Shown piece after piece: positions 49,508 to 61,941 of a DNA stretch of 62,000 nucleotides. Origin of the DNA: Glandiceps talaboti (lineage: Eukaryota; Hemichordata; Enteropneusta; Spengelidae); the NCBI RefSeq assembly GCF_964340395.1, contig NC_135570.1, positions 11,340,322-11,402,321 of the forward strand, written 5' to 3'. Each line of letters starts with the position of its first letter. Within the stretch, counting starts at the first letter, position 1. Below the pieces are notes generated by a model that worked only from the letters and a program-made list of their open reading frames with translations, made no database searches and had not been told where the DNA came from. A program made the translations under genes and the position numbers.

Positions 49508-50572
49508 CGTATACACACCACTGTTCTGTTGAGTTCATCACATACACCAGACAAGATAGAATTCTTCACTTGAGTAGCACATGTATGTGTGCACAGAGGC
49601 ACGTATTATTGCTTAGATTGTCGTTTTCTTAAGGAAAATTTCATATGAACCCTGTTGCTACAAATGTATCAATCTCTATGCTAGTAGTTACAACACACTT
49701 TTCCTCATAGGTTAGAAATTACAGTCAAAACGTTGTTATAATTAGCCCACTAACAAAGAAAACATCAATCTAAGAAACACTACACGCTCCTATATACGTA
49801 CGTATGTGCGCAAGAGACCAATTCCAGATTATCTCCAGACAAAATCGTGATGTTGGGGACCATTTGACATCTTGGAATTTTAGCTTGGTGGTAGTTTTTC
49901 ATTGATTTATCGAGGTGACCTTGGTGTTATGTGACTTTCCCAATACTTCAGGAAGTACTTACTTCCTGACTTACACTTTTAACAGACCATCAATTGGTGA
50001 CTTTTAGCATATATAGTCTAGATGGGAAATCCCGCAGTCTAAATTATAAAATGTGTTGATCACATAACTTGGTGACTTATGTGCTCTCCCACCAAGCACT
50101 ACCAGGTGGCCGAATCAAATCAAAATACGGTTGTAAGTCAATCCATAATCCACCTACGCAAAAAAACTCACAGCTAGCTGAACTTTTGTGTGTCCGCCAG
50201 GTATAAAAGTAACATTAATTTACACAAGACTTATTTACTCATGCTGGTACTAGACACGGATCTCGGATCACGGATCAGGACTGAGCTCAGTTTTAAATTG
50301 CTGTTTACAGAAACGTCACACATGCTTTCCTACTGTATAAACTGTTTAACCTACTCTTTAGCTGTGTTAACAGAATATTGAACATACCATGCACTTCATA
50401 TGAAAGTTAGTGATGACAAGTTGTAGTTGAAATATATATGTAGCTCAACTGGCTTTACAGAATTAGCCTGTTGTAGTACATCCAACTTCCAGCCTACAAG
50501 CTCTGGCTCTAATATGAGCAGTCACCACTGAGAGGGGTTCTACTCAAAAACTGTGGACTGCAGGAGATACCT

Positions 50573-50670
50573 TAGTCTAGTTTGTATATGGTATTGTTAC
50601 AATTTACACCTCCACTCACAGTTAGTTTAGTTAGAAACCCTGTACGGTTAGCATCCAGACTACCAGACTA
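50573..50670. mobile_element. TAGTCTGG-family short TIR element (98 bp)
   Basis: Left end TAGTCTAG, right end CATCCAGACTACCAGACTA. Flanked by GAGATACCT (50564-50572) and GAGATATCT (50671-50679), nine bases with one mismatch. Confidence 0.7.
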
Positions 50671-51250
50671 GAGATATCTGTACAGTCTCAGGGTTTCATG
50701 AGAGGAAAGTAATGAACAGAGAGGGATTGGAGTTCTTGAAGTGCATATTTCCAGAGCTATAGGGGGAGGTACATACACGTACCTCCCCCTACATATTTTA
50801 CTCCCTCTTCCCCTTCTTTTTGAACATAGCCTACAAGCATCCACATACACACACAACACAAAAATCAAGGTGAATGCTTACACTTACAGACCAGTTATGA
50901 GCTCTAGTCTAATTGGTTTCAATCACATAATAGGAAGGGGGTGGTGGTGTAGTAGTCTAAAAGTATACCTAGACAATTGTAAATTTCAAGCATAGGTTGT
51001 CAAATAAGATTCAATTGCATAAATTTACAATTCAGTGTGGTTGAAGGAAACCATACACAATTCCTGACAAATGATGATGAAGACATGAAATTGATGATCA
51101 AGGTCAGATAGGGATTATACTGATGGGGGGGAGGGGTATTTATTTCAGTGTTACAAATACTTGACTGGTAACAGCTAGTGGCAGAACTATTCATACAACA
51201 TGCTTGAAACAATAAGATAATCTCCTATAATCTCCATACACTTCATACCA

Positions 51251-51263
51251 TGACCTTTGACCT
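51251..51263 (-). promoter_or_regulatory. Perfect DR1 nuclear-receptor-type site
   Basis: TGACCTTTGACCT, the reverse complement of AGGTCA-A-AGGTCA, with a third TTTGAA half-site-like extension. Lies in the RASGEF1 5' intron. Confidence 0.45.
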
Positions 51264-53523
51264 TTGAATTGCCCTACATACACTTAGCTTGCCAACAAAC
51301 TTATTCTGGAGAATAACATGCTCTATCAAATATGTTAATTATACAAATAGCTTGCCAACAAACTTACATCACAGACATGTACTCTGGAAAACAACATGTA
51401 CTTTTGTACCTAGAAGTTTATCCAGACAGACATTGTTTGACCTGAATAATTGAGATAGAATAATACCTTGTTTAATGTGTTAATTGCTAATCCTTTGTCA
51501 TAGCATAGACAGTTGAGGGGCCCCCTCCAGTGTCTATGGTCAAAGCAGCTTGTTATCTGCATACGCTGAAAGGATTTTAACTGAAACTAGTTGTTTCCTG
51601 AAACCATTGAATGAACATTTCCTGTTTCACTTACTACATGTATTGAGCAAAGAAGTGGAACAAAAAGATGTGAGATTTCTTTGGAAATGAAACCTGAGGG
51701 TTTTCCTTGAAACTTTTGCAAGTTGTGTTCTAGCTATCAAGAGCATTCACAATAGGCATCAAGTAGTACTTCATAGTGGTATATCTCTGATATATTTTTT
51801 TATTTTCACTATGGTACTCTTTTGCAAACCCTGCAGGACTACGAACACAAATATGTTTTAAAGTTGAACTCTAGTTATTCTAGCTAGCTGCAATTGATGT
51901 ATTATTTTTTCAACCAACCAACAATGTATTCACTGAAAATAGTTAAAATATTGCCAATGTTAATATTACATTGTATATGTCGTCAATTAGAGGTCAATGT
52001 TATCCAAAATGAAGTACAGTAACACGTTGAAATTGTGATTGCATTGGGGTGCTGATTTTAGGGTGTGGACCCAAATATCAATTTCACTGAATTTATTGTA
52101 CCATAGCGTGTGTGAAGCTATAGAAACATGTTTACATAATTATCCATTTGAGATGCCACACTATTCAGGGAGTAGAGTATTATGAGTAAGTCATTAATAT
52201 GCATAACAAAAGAGTTTCAATAAATGCCCAAATTACAGACAATGATGATGGCTATACATTCACTTCTTTCACTTTGTGTTTATTGGTGACAATCACATTT
52301 GTATAATTTGGTGTGTTTGTTGTCAAAAGCAGAGCAATCAAAGCAATGCTGGATAAACTGTTTAGAGAGAGTTGAAGGAGAAGAGAATATCGAATGATAC
52401 AGGGCAGTAGGTACTGAATTTTCCAAGAATCCAAGAATTAACAGAAAGTGGTAATCATTTTAAATTAGATTAAATTGTGTTCCAAACACAACTTGCAATT
52501 TGCTACCTGAAATATTTGACTGGATACTTCAGTCTTTTTTGAAGATTTACCAAACACAGATGAATTTAGAAAGTGGTAATCTTATTATGATCAGGAAACC
52601 ACGAAATGGGACAGGTTGAATTGGTTTGAAAAGAAACAGAAATCAGTTCTCTTGTCTAAACTAATCCACTAAATCAATATTTTATGATGAAGGTATAAGG
52701 GGAGATCATACCTCCATGATTTAATTAGTCAGGAAGTAGTTTTGACATGCTTCAAAGTTTATCAGTTTGAAACTGATTTATCGATTCAAACCCACTGCTC
52801 AGTTTTTGTCATGGTGACAGAAACTAGTTTCAAACTGATGACTGAATCGATTCAGTTTCAGTTTTGAATTGACTCAGGTGAGAACTGGGTTGTTGTTTAA
52901 TATTACTCAGTGCAATTTGTAAGCAAGGTACCAGACATGAAACTGCATGGCATTTCATTTCTCACAGTGTTTAAAACACATGATTTTAGTCTGGTCTACC
53001 CTTAGTTTGAAAGGTCGAGTCCTTGGTCTGTGTACGTGATGTAACCACTTGCTATCATATACTGTAAGTGGACACAGCGCCTAGATCTTTCAGTCTACCC
53101 TTTGACAATCAGCTATCTTTGCACACCTTTGATCATAAGATACGATCTTTGCCTCCTGGCTATAACCTGTGAACAGTACGTACTAACAGTGTAACCGTAG
53201 GTTACTTAGCAATACATCTATGTATGTCTTGGTGTCAGTAGAAATGTCATAACACTGAAGGACTTGCATCAATTCACACCCAGTCCCTACCCTTAAAATG
53301 TAAATTGCACACACTCACAACAATTGCACATGTTGAATGAGCCTGGGCAAATACATATAAAAGCCACATGGTAATTTACACAAAATGGCAACTTTTCACT
53401 CTACATCATAAATGTTGCAGGCAATCCAGGGGAAGCAGAATTTCTTAATTATATCTGCCTGCTTATTAAAAACATATTCCGATCCATAAAAAATCATGAA
53501 ATCATTTTAAAACTCTTCCATAA

Positions 53524-53743
53524 CAAAGCAAAAATGGTGATGGCATCTGAAAAGAAAGTAATTTACCATACAGTAATAACTTTTCAATATTGAACATCAT
53601 ATCCAATATTGAAAAGTTAGTGTGATAAATTACTTTTGTGTTCAATACTAGCTTTTCAATATTGGATGCGACATTCAATATTAAAAAGTTACTACAGTAC
53701 AGTAAATTACTTTCTTTTTAAATACCATCACCGTTTGTGCTTT
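53524..53743. repeat. Nested palindromic foldback element (220 bp)
   Basis: Outer arms CAAAGCAAAAATGGTGATGG and CCATCACCGTTTGTGCTTTC are inverted; AAAGAAAGTAATTTAC and its complement follow inside. The centre repeats TTTTCAATATTGA-type palindromes four times. This resembles a hairpin MITE built from smaller inverted units. Confidence 0.8.
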
Positions 53744-55920
53744 CAAAACATCAAATGCTTCTTATTAAAATTATCAAAATTAGAATCTCAATGACACAGT
53801 AAAATTGGTAAAATTACCATTTTCCATCACACACTTTATGAAAATTGGTAAAGGTAACTCTTTCCATCAGAAACTTTGAAGGAACATTTGTATAACTAAC
53901 ACTTTCCATCATCAGAGTACAGGACTCCCTTCTGACAATGTGATAGTCCTGCTTGCAGACAAGAGTACGGGACTCAGTGACACCAGGAGAGGGAAAGTGT
54001 CAGAATCCAGTCGTACTTTATCTGCAAACAGGACTGGGTCTTCTTCCAAACATTTGATGATTCTGACAGGCATGCATTCCATGTTGTAATCAGGTCATGT
54101 CTGTTAGAGTTTGATGGTCCCTGAGTATTATTGCCTAAACATTTGACATATCTGTTAGCATGCACTGCTACTTCACATAGTATACTAACTCCTATGGTAC
54201 GGGTACTACATATTTACGGTACTTCATGCTATGGCATTTCAATTCTCAGACCAGTCTATGACTCCAGGCTGAAAACATTCACGATCACTATGCATGAGAT
54301 TGGTTCTTTACTTGCTTGATTATTTTCATGATTCAACAGTTAAAAATAACTCCTCCGCCATAAGTTATATCATGATGCTCATATCAATCCAATTACAAAA
54401 TTTAATTCACATTTGTGACTCAAACAGTACATGTCAACAGTTGAGCAAACAGATGAAAGAGTTTCAAGCTAATTGGGCATCTTGTATTTAATTTAGCCAA
54501 TTTTTGAAAAACATCATTTTTTTTCCTGTCATATTCCCTAGGCCTTTCCCAAGGTAGTTTGAACTTTGCATCACCTCTGATGTGTTATGTTCCATTCACA
54601 GCTACGTGGGGCTGTATAGTGGGTGAGTCCGTACAATTGTATTGTGCGTAATTTCTCACCATTTAACTCTGAATTGAATTGAAAACAAATCATTCTCTGC
54701 TCTCTGGTGATGTCATTTGTTTGTCACCTATTTAACCTGTACATATTGTGTAATGAACTGTTTAAATCTCAAGAGCCATGTACTCAAAAGTTCTCACCCC
54801 CATATGTTGTAAAATTCCTGCCATTTCTCACTAATCAGAAACAGATATATTCAATATATGACAAATAAATCAATACTCTTTTCAATATGGTGGCTCAGAA
54901 CTAATAGAAATATTTCATATTTTTATTGTCTTGAAATCCATCTACGGCATTTTGAACCTGACTCAAGTTGAGTCATCATCATCATGTGTCATTTATCTAA
55001 ATATATATTCTAGATAACAGCTTTCTATAATACTTTTAGTTCTATATTTTCATACCCTGAATTGACCGACTCAGAACAACACATTTGACAACTCGTAATG
55101 TTTGTTTCTCCCACATAAATTCTTAACAGGACAAGCACCAACTTGCAGTGTCCCCAGAATTACATACTCTTTCACATACATACTACACGTTTGGCCTAAA
55201 GGACGATATTTTGTCAGTACTCACTACATATCACACAACCATGAAAAAGCTCTCATGACACACAGGTATTAAAATAAATCTATTATTACTAAGACCACCA
55301 ACAATAGTGGCACTGATGCCTGTACAACTTGGATGATTAATTCAATAAGAGGTCAACATTTTTCATCCGATAAAAATGCACTTCCAATCTGGTGCACAGT
55401 TGTGAACAATTGCACATTTTTTTGTGTTTTTTTCCCCTTCAATTTGCAGTTCAAAAAACAACTACCATGATGATGTAGACTTATCTATATATTTGGCTGT
55501 CTGCCAATTGTAAGGGAACCTAAAGAACAGTTATTGACAAACTGCCTAGATGATGTTGGTTGCACAGTACATTTAGCCTTGCATTTGGGTAGCTAAAAAT
55601 GGTTCCTAAGACCGTCCTTGGTGAGCATTCAATTCAATTGAATTGAGTGCCTGTCAAATGTCGTCTGCTCAAATTTCAATGCCAGAATGCATGATTAAAA
55701 CCAGACATCCACATAAAACCTCATCATTTTTTTACAACTGAAATTTTCCGGAGTAAATGTTGTCTCTTTTCATCGTCAGTTTTGAATGAAATTTATCGTG
55801 AAATAAATCAGCTGATAACTAAAAAAAATTATATAAAGTTGGAATTCATTGAAAACGAAACAATATTGTTTTCTCTCCTACGTACTTGGGGAGGGGTCAC
55901 ATATAGGGCTTCAATATTCC

Positions 55921-55936
55921 GGGGGGGGGGGGGGGG
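55921..55936 (+). repeat. Poly(G) run (16 nt)
   Basis: Uninterrupted G homopolymer. Confidence 0.9.
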
Positions 55937-56366
55937 CAAAGGGATAGCCAGTCCAGTTATAATTAATTTCTAGTGTGCACACAGAGTTGTTATTTTCAAT
56001 GTAAATATAATCAGTATCAACTTACTGATGCTCTAAATGTCATGCTAAAATGTTCAGTTCACCAGAAGTTGGCCATCACACTATCCTGTGAATTTTAGCA
56101 TTGTGTTTTGAACTTTTGATGTTAGACATCTGCTGGCATTACACGTAAGTATTTTCTATCTGTGGTAATCGTGACATCACAAATATGCTTGCAATAATAA
56201 CAAGGTCTGAACTGTCAGACAGCCGTCATCGCTTGCAAAGCCGATCTTAGTGTTATACACATACCAACATGGCTACATAGCATTTTGACCTGACCCCAAA
56301 TCTGTACACACCAAACTTGTCACTTGTTTTTCTTCAAATATTTTGATAAAATTGGAAAATACTTAC

Positions 56367-56470
56367 AGTGGACAAGAGAAATTCGCTGTCGTTATCCTTT
56401 TTGGTGATTTCTAAACGCTGACACGGTTGATGAAAGCCATTAGAGCTAAGTAAAAGTCTCCTGCTCTGCT
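56367..56470 (-). other. Candidate alternative 5' exon of RASGEF1
   Basis: A strong donor ACT|GTAAGT at 56366 follows an open stretch (frame ...RLEITKKDNDSEFLLST) that would join exon 1 in phase 0. There is no in-frame ATG and no convincing acceptor, so the most natural reading is a non-coding first exon. A TATATA motif on the minus strand at about 56832-56840 could drive it. The right boundary given here is arbitrary. Confidence 0.35.
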
Positions 56471-57724
56471 AACCACAGCATGCACTGCTGTGTGTGCCCA
56501 GGCTATCTTATCTTAGACTAGTTTATTCAAAGACAGGGGTGGGTAGCTTACCCTATGTTTTTTTAGCTGCAGAACAGAATACACTTTCTGATGACCAACG
56601 CTTTCCCGAGCACAGAAATGACATAATTTCACCGTTAACGGGTTATAGTTTGTCTGGCATCGTACCATCACAAAAATTTGTTCATGTTTATATTTGACCC
56701 TTCCTTTGAAATTAATATTACGGTCCACTTCCGACAAGCCTTTGAACATGTTGAATGACCACAGAGGAGATAAACAAAGCATACAATTACAATTGCCCAT
56801 TCAACAACACAAGAGTGTAGGCATTGCCCTATATATACCGGTTATAACTTATAGCCCTCAACTTTGTCCTGTCCAAATAAGGCAGACTATACGCAATACT
56901 GTTTCTATTTCGAGCCCATGCGTCATCAACACCCTGAGGCTAAACCTGGGAGGTTTACGAAGTTAGATAGAATCCCTTGTTTCTATTGGTCAGGACTTGC
57001 AAATAACATTATCATTCACATCAACTGCTGGAAAAATACACTATGAAGGTATGGATATATATATTATATAAGTTGGTACTTCCATTTTGCCATAACATGT
57101 TTGTTTTGTATGATTTGTTAGTGTTATTTTAGAGGTATAAAAATAGAATAGAATTGAATAGCACTGTGGCATACAATGCTATACTGGCTGTATTCCTATT
57201 TCATATATTTACTGGGTTTTGCCAATGTCAACAGAAATGTACATCATAGTTTGAACAAATGGATCTCAAGAAGAATTATTTTTAGAAAAGAAAATCCAAT
57301 TTAGAACTAACAGGACAAACACATGCCACTCACATGCACATTCCATGCCAACACTTTTGTACAGGTTTTTAGAATTTCAGAGAATTTTTTTTCAACTCAG
57401 TTGATGACTAAAAATTATGCATATGCAGTTATAAGGTGTTCTTCTATATGCGTATTTCTTTCTTTTCAGTTGAAAAGGAGATATAATAAGTGGGAAAAAA
57501 AACATGCCAATGGTACTGTAGCACAACTGATTATACTATGATATTACTCAGTAGTACCTTGGTTTTCTTGGAATGAAAATCTATCAAATTACAGTAACTG
57601 TTTTGTAAATTTGTTCCAAACACAAACTTGAATATGTTGTTATCATCAATCTACATTGTATGTACTGAATTATTTGAAATTTGAAGCTTGTGTCAACAAG
57701 ATATTGCCTAATTGTACAGAAAAT

Positions 57725-57840
57725 CATTAATTATGCAAATTTCTCATATGATTAGAAAAGAAAATAATTAATTACGCAAACTTCTCATATGATTAGAAAA
57801 GAAAATAATTAATTATGCAAATTTCTCATGATTAGAAAAG
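57725..57840. repeat. Tandem array of 41-bp units with octamer and TAATTA motifs
   Basis: Three units of ATTAATTATGCAAATTTCTC plus ATATGATTAGAAAAGAAAAT. ATGCAAAT octamers are at 57733-57740 and 57815-57822; the middle unit has ACGCAAAC. TAATTA precedes each. Confidence 0.9.
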
Positions 57841-58061
57841 CTTTATCATTTGACAACACATGCTGTTACTATCGATGTATGCATCAAATTATATGAAATG
57901 TGAGGCATGCACTATCAAGATATTTTCTAATTACTGAAAATTGTTATTTATGCAAAGGTAATATACCTCATTAATATTCATGGATGCTTCCTTAACTTCT
58001 AGCAGTGTGTATCAAATTGTTTTGGATTTAGGCCAGCTAGTTTTGTCAAAAATAACACAAA

Positions 58062-58160
58062 CAAACAGACAGACAGACAGACAGACAGACTGACAGACAT
58101 ATCGCCATACTATAACCTTCCTATATGGAAGGTAAAAACACTTCCTACATCATACATGCC

Positions 58161-58191
<31 letters not shown>

Positions 58192-58250
58192 TCACCATAC
58201 TATAACCTTCCTTTATGGAAGGTAAAAACACTTCCTACTTCATATAAGAA
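58062..58250. repeat. (CAGA)n-anchored duplication
   Basis: Two about 95-bp units, each (CAGA)n followed by CACCATACTATAACCTTCCT, then ATGGAAGGTAAAAACACTTC and CTAC. Simple-repeat tails beside a short conserved block resemble the 3' ends of some retroposons. Confidence 0.8.
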
Positions 58251-58695
58251 TTACATTGAATTGACCCGAGCTAAAGCTAAACTGTAAATATATAATAATA
58301 CTCACATACAACCCGTCACCTGTTAATCTTTTATCATTTTAATTGTCATATTGTTAATTATCATCTCTACATGATATATTGCAATCATGTTAAAGTTCTT
58401 ATTACATTGGAAACTCAATATTTATGATGATGACTACTCACAACACATATGAGTCACGGTATAAATTTCTAGTCACACAATATAAATACAGAATTTTCAA
58501 CTTATGTACTTTAAAATATTAAATTATAATAAAATTAATACTAAATATTACCGTCTTTTAATTATGAAATTACTTTTTCCTTAGGTACAATGAACCATAA
58601 TAATATTTGCAATAGTTACTGGTCCTTACATCATTTATGCCATTGAATATATACAAGTTATATAACCATATGGTATACTAACTCATTGTCAATAT

Positions 58696-58840
58696 TAGTG
58701 TTTTTCTTAAGGTTCGGGGAACCCCGTTAACCTGAGAAAGGGGTAAAAATGGCAGTGTTTCCCCCCATAGAGTCTATGGTAATTTTGTTTGGGAACCCTC
58801 ATAAATTTCACCTATTTACCGCCCTTAGAAAATAGACTGG
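58696..58840 (-). mobile_element. CAGTGTTTTTGC-family MITE, reverse orientation
   Basis: Reads TAGTGTTTTTCTTAAGGTTC, GGGTAAAAATGGCAGTGTTT, TAGAGTCTATGGTAATTTTG and CGCCCTTAGAAAATA, the reverse of the other copies. Confidence 0.7.
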
Positions 58841-59029
58841 ATATTTAGTACATTCATTAAGATTTTGTAGGTTTAGGTAGTAATAAATATGCACAAAATG
58901 TATATGATTGATATATTTTTTCAGATATGTACCATACATGCTCATTCTAAAACATCTAACAGAAGTATTTTTCTGGTATTATGCACTTGATTAGCATATA
59001 TAGGTGCTATTAGCCTCACTTAGCTGAAT

Positions 59030-59310
59030 TTAATGATATGATATGATATGATATTATATATGACATGATATGATACATGATAATATATGATATATGATAT
59101 GATATGATATATATATGATATATTATATATGATATGATATGATAATATATATATGATGATGATTTGATTTGTTATTTGATATATGATATGATAAAAGATA
59201 AGATATGATATGATATGATATATGATATGATATATGATATGATATATATGATATGATACGATACGATATGATATGATATGATATGATATGATATGATATG
59301 ATATGATACA
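59030..59310. repeat. (GATAT)n satellite-like microsatellite
   Basis: Pentanucleotide ATGAT/GATAT repeats with TATA variants over about 280 bp. The ISYHIISYHI-type ORFs are artefacts. Confidence 0.97.
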
Positions 59311-61059
59311 ATGTAATAAAATGGATTGCAGTGCCTTCAAATTCAATACAGTAAATTTATCCATTTACTCCATGCCTCAAGCTTAGATGCCTACAAATCT
59401 CCTTGTTATTATTACATGGGGAAGGGAAGGGAGAAAGTAAATTAGTTACAACATATGCTAAGAACTGTTTTATCAGTACCAAAATAGTAAATGTATATTT
59501 AAGTGTGACCAATTTCTTTCAAATGGTGTCAACAATTTGAAAACATGGTGTTTTTATTTTCTACCGGTGTGTAATGGTTTTAAGGTAACGAGGGGATTAT
59601 CTCCTCTCTGTTGTTGAGATACATAGTTACATCATAGCAATGGAATGCCATAGAAGTTAACTAGACCATAGTGAGGTAATAAATACCTGATGACATAAAG
59701 GAGAGACATGGATGATAGGTGATATATTAGAATGTGACAATACAGTAGTAATTTAGCTGCAGGACATCGCAATTAATTGTGTCTTAATAACATACTATCA
59801 CTATCACAGCCAGCACATGGTTGGGGAAGTAGAATTTACTATCAATGAGCGGAAAGGGGATAAACGGATTCAGTGAAGAGGGACTCAGTGAAGAGGGACG
59901 AGTGTGATCAAAGGGATATACCATTCAGTGAAGAGGGGTATGTGATAATCAAAGGGATTTACCATTCTGTGGAAAGGAGTGGGTGAGATCAAAGGGACAA
60001 ATTTTGATGAACAAAGTCTCAAAACAGGGATTTCGTTTCCTCAAATTATTTGATTATTTGAGTAGAAATTTTCATTTATTTCAAGATAAGGATGATATAT
60101 CAGGGGGTAAGACATACACAGGATCTTATCGTTATCTGTATTGGACTTTCTTTATTCTTAGCTATTGACAGAAATTTGTGAATATTTATTTAGATCCTGT
60201 TGTCAAGGTATTTTGTGCAATCATGTACTATTGTGGCTACTTACCTTCAGTTGTTGGTAAAAGAGTACTGAGCCAAAACATTGATGAAATTATTACATTT
60301 TAGGGACTCTACTATCTATAATATCTCTTGCATCCCTACCATAAGATTTACTAGACACATGTAATGACAATTTACAACACTGAGCGGCATGCAAGGTGTC
60401 AGTTTACTAAGATAGACACAAATTGTTGTTCAATGGGGTAGCTTAGACTACACAAGTGGGTGATAGCGGAAGTGATCAGAAACACTACCTTCCAGTGAAA
60501 ATTTCAACCAATGTCCATTCATTAGCTTTCAGTAACATGTTCCATTCGTCGATGGTCTGATGTTGACAGTTGACAATGTATATCAACATGTCACAACAAT
60601 ATTGTTAGTTTGTGTCTATCTTTGTAAGCTGGAACCTTGCTTGCAGCTCTAGTATGTACAAGTAAAGTAATTATCTCTACGGCATGGATATGGGTTTTGT
60701 GTACCAAGGTTGTATGACAGAAGAGTCAGACTTTAGGAGGGTCCGTAAGCTGTACTACTGAGGTTTTTACTGAAAAAATTAGTGGCACAGAAAAGTCATC
60801 ACAAAACCACATATTAATTGACATTGAAACATTATTGTATATGCAAAAACATAAAGATGGTGAGAACCACCTCACTGAGCAAACAGATATTGACGAGCAC
60901 ACCACTTGCCATATTTGGGCAAAATGTGACAGGGTGTGATACAGACGTGATTGCACAGGCATGCACTTAGCACTGAAGTACATAGTATGTGGTATTAGGT
61001 ATATGATACTCACTTCTATTGACAAAGTTATGTATATAGTATGTGGCAAAGTAAAAACT

Positions 61060-61100
61060 AAATAAATAATTAATAATAATAAATAAATAAATAAATAATA
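61060..61100. repeat. (AAATAAT)-type simple repeat
   Basis: AAATAAATAATTAATAATAA followed by (ATAA)n. Confidence 0.9.
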
Positions 61101-61156
61101 AGAAAGTAGAAACAGAATCCAGGAAATATATTTAAACAAAAATTGAAAATACTCAC

Positions 61157-61216
61157 TCTCTTTGTCTCATCTTTGCTAGGAACTTTGTCCTTGGTGATTG
61201 TCCCAAAAATACTCGG
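61157..61216 (-). CDS. Candidate upstream coding exon of RASGEF1
   Basis: 60 nt flanked by a good acceptor (CTTTTACAG) and donor (AGA|GTGAGT), open in phase 0 as PSIFGTITKDKVPSKDETKR. It would splice in frame onto exon 1 and needs a further exon beyond the right edge for its start. I recognise no homology; support is from splice signals and frame only. Confidence 0.4.
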
Positions 61217-61651
61217 CTGTAAAAGAAAAGGAAAAAGTTCTATAAATAATTTTGTTTTATTATAATTATCATACCCATCTTCATTACAACAAAATACAAA
61301 AACTTTGAAAGAAAGAGAAGTGTCAATCTCCAGAAATGGTATGTCTAAGAATGATCAACATTATAACCTGGATCTGGAAGGAAACAAAAAAGTTGGCACA
61401 CAATCACAGTGTGAGGGCGCTATAACTGGACAGCTATCCCTCAGGCAGATTTCTGAACAGTCGTATGGTTTAGTGTTTACTTTGATGGAAGACTTGTTTT
61501 ACATTTAGTAGAGGTAGATTTAGTCAAATGCTCTGAAAATCTGTATGAGAATTATAGGCAACCATTAGTTTAAACATTTAGAACATAATATGTTGAAAGA
61601 TACGAATGTAGCAAATACGAATATACGAATGTCATATCTTACAGACTACTA

Positions 61652-61941
61652 GTAATAATCTTTGTTTATACTGGATAGTTCTTTAAGTATATATAAACAC
61701 TTGTCTCCCAAGAAGTCTAGTGAGGGCCAACCCTCATAGGTTCAGTGTTAATGCAGGAGGAACACAGAGTACTCCCGGCAGGGAAAACCTGTGCTGTTCG
61801 GTAGAGTCAAACTGAACGACGTTCTTCTTACTTACTGCTTACTTACTGCGTGGTAAATTTAATCAAACCCTGAATGGGTTTGAACCCCGACCGTAGTGGT
61901 AAGAGGCAAGTGGTGTGACCACTTGGCCACCAACAACCCTG
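61652..61941 (-). mobile_element. tRNA-derived SINE-like element, copy 2
   Basis: Same unit as 6314-6574. A-box-like TGGCCAAGTGG at about 61919-61929 and B-box-like GGTTCAAACCC at about 61877-61887 on the minus strand. It carries an extra TTACTTACTGC duplication near 61825-61850. Confidence 0.8.

Larger units (their letters stand above)
39009..56366. other. RASGEF1 5' intron region (17.4 kb)
   Basis: No conserved coding sequence recognised. It contains the repeats listed separately, most notably a cluster of TAGTCTGG elements at 45.2-50.7 kb. Stretches 39100-40480 and 54000-55900 show nothing notable to me. Confidence 0.55.

Noticed and set aside
59020-59364. 114-codon ORF of ISYHI repeats
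   Set aside because: Artefact of the GATAT pentanucleotide repeat.
60726-61139. 137-codon ORF on the minus strand near the right edge
   Set aside because: Low-complexity Leu/Ile/Tyr start comes from the AATAAT simple repeat, and the remainder shows no homology I recognise.
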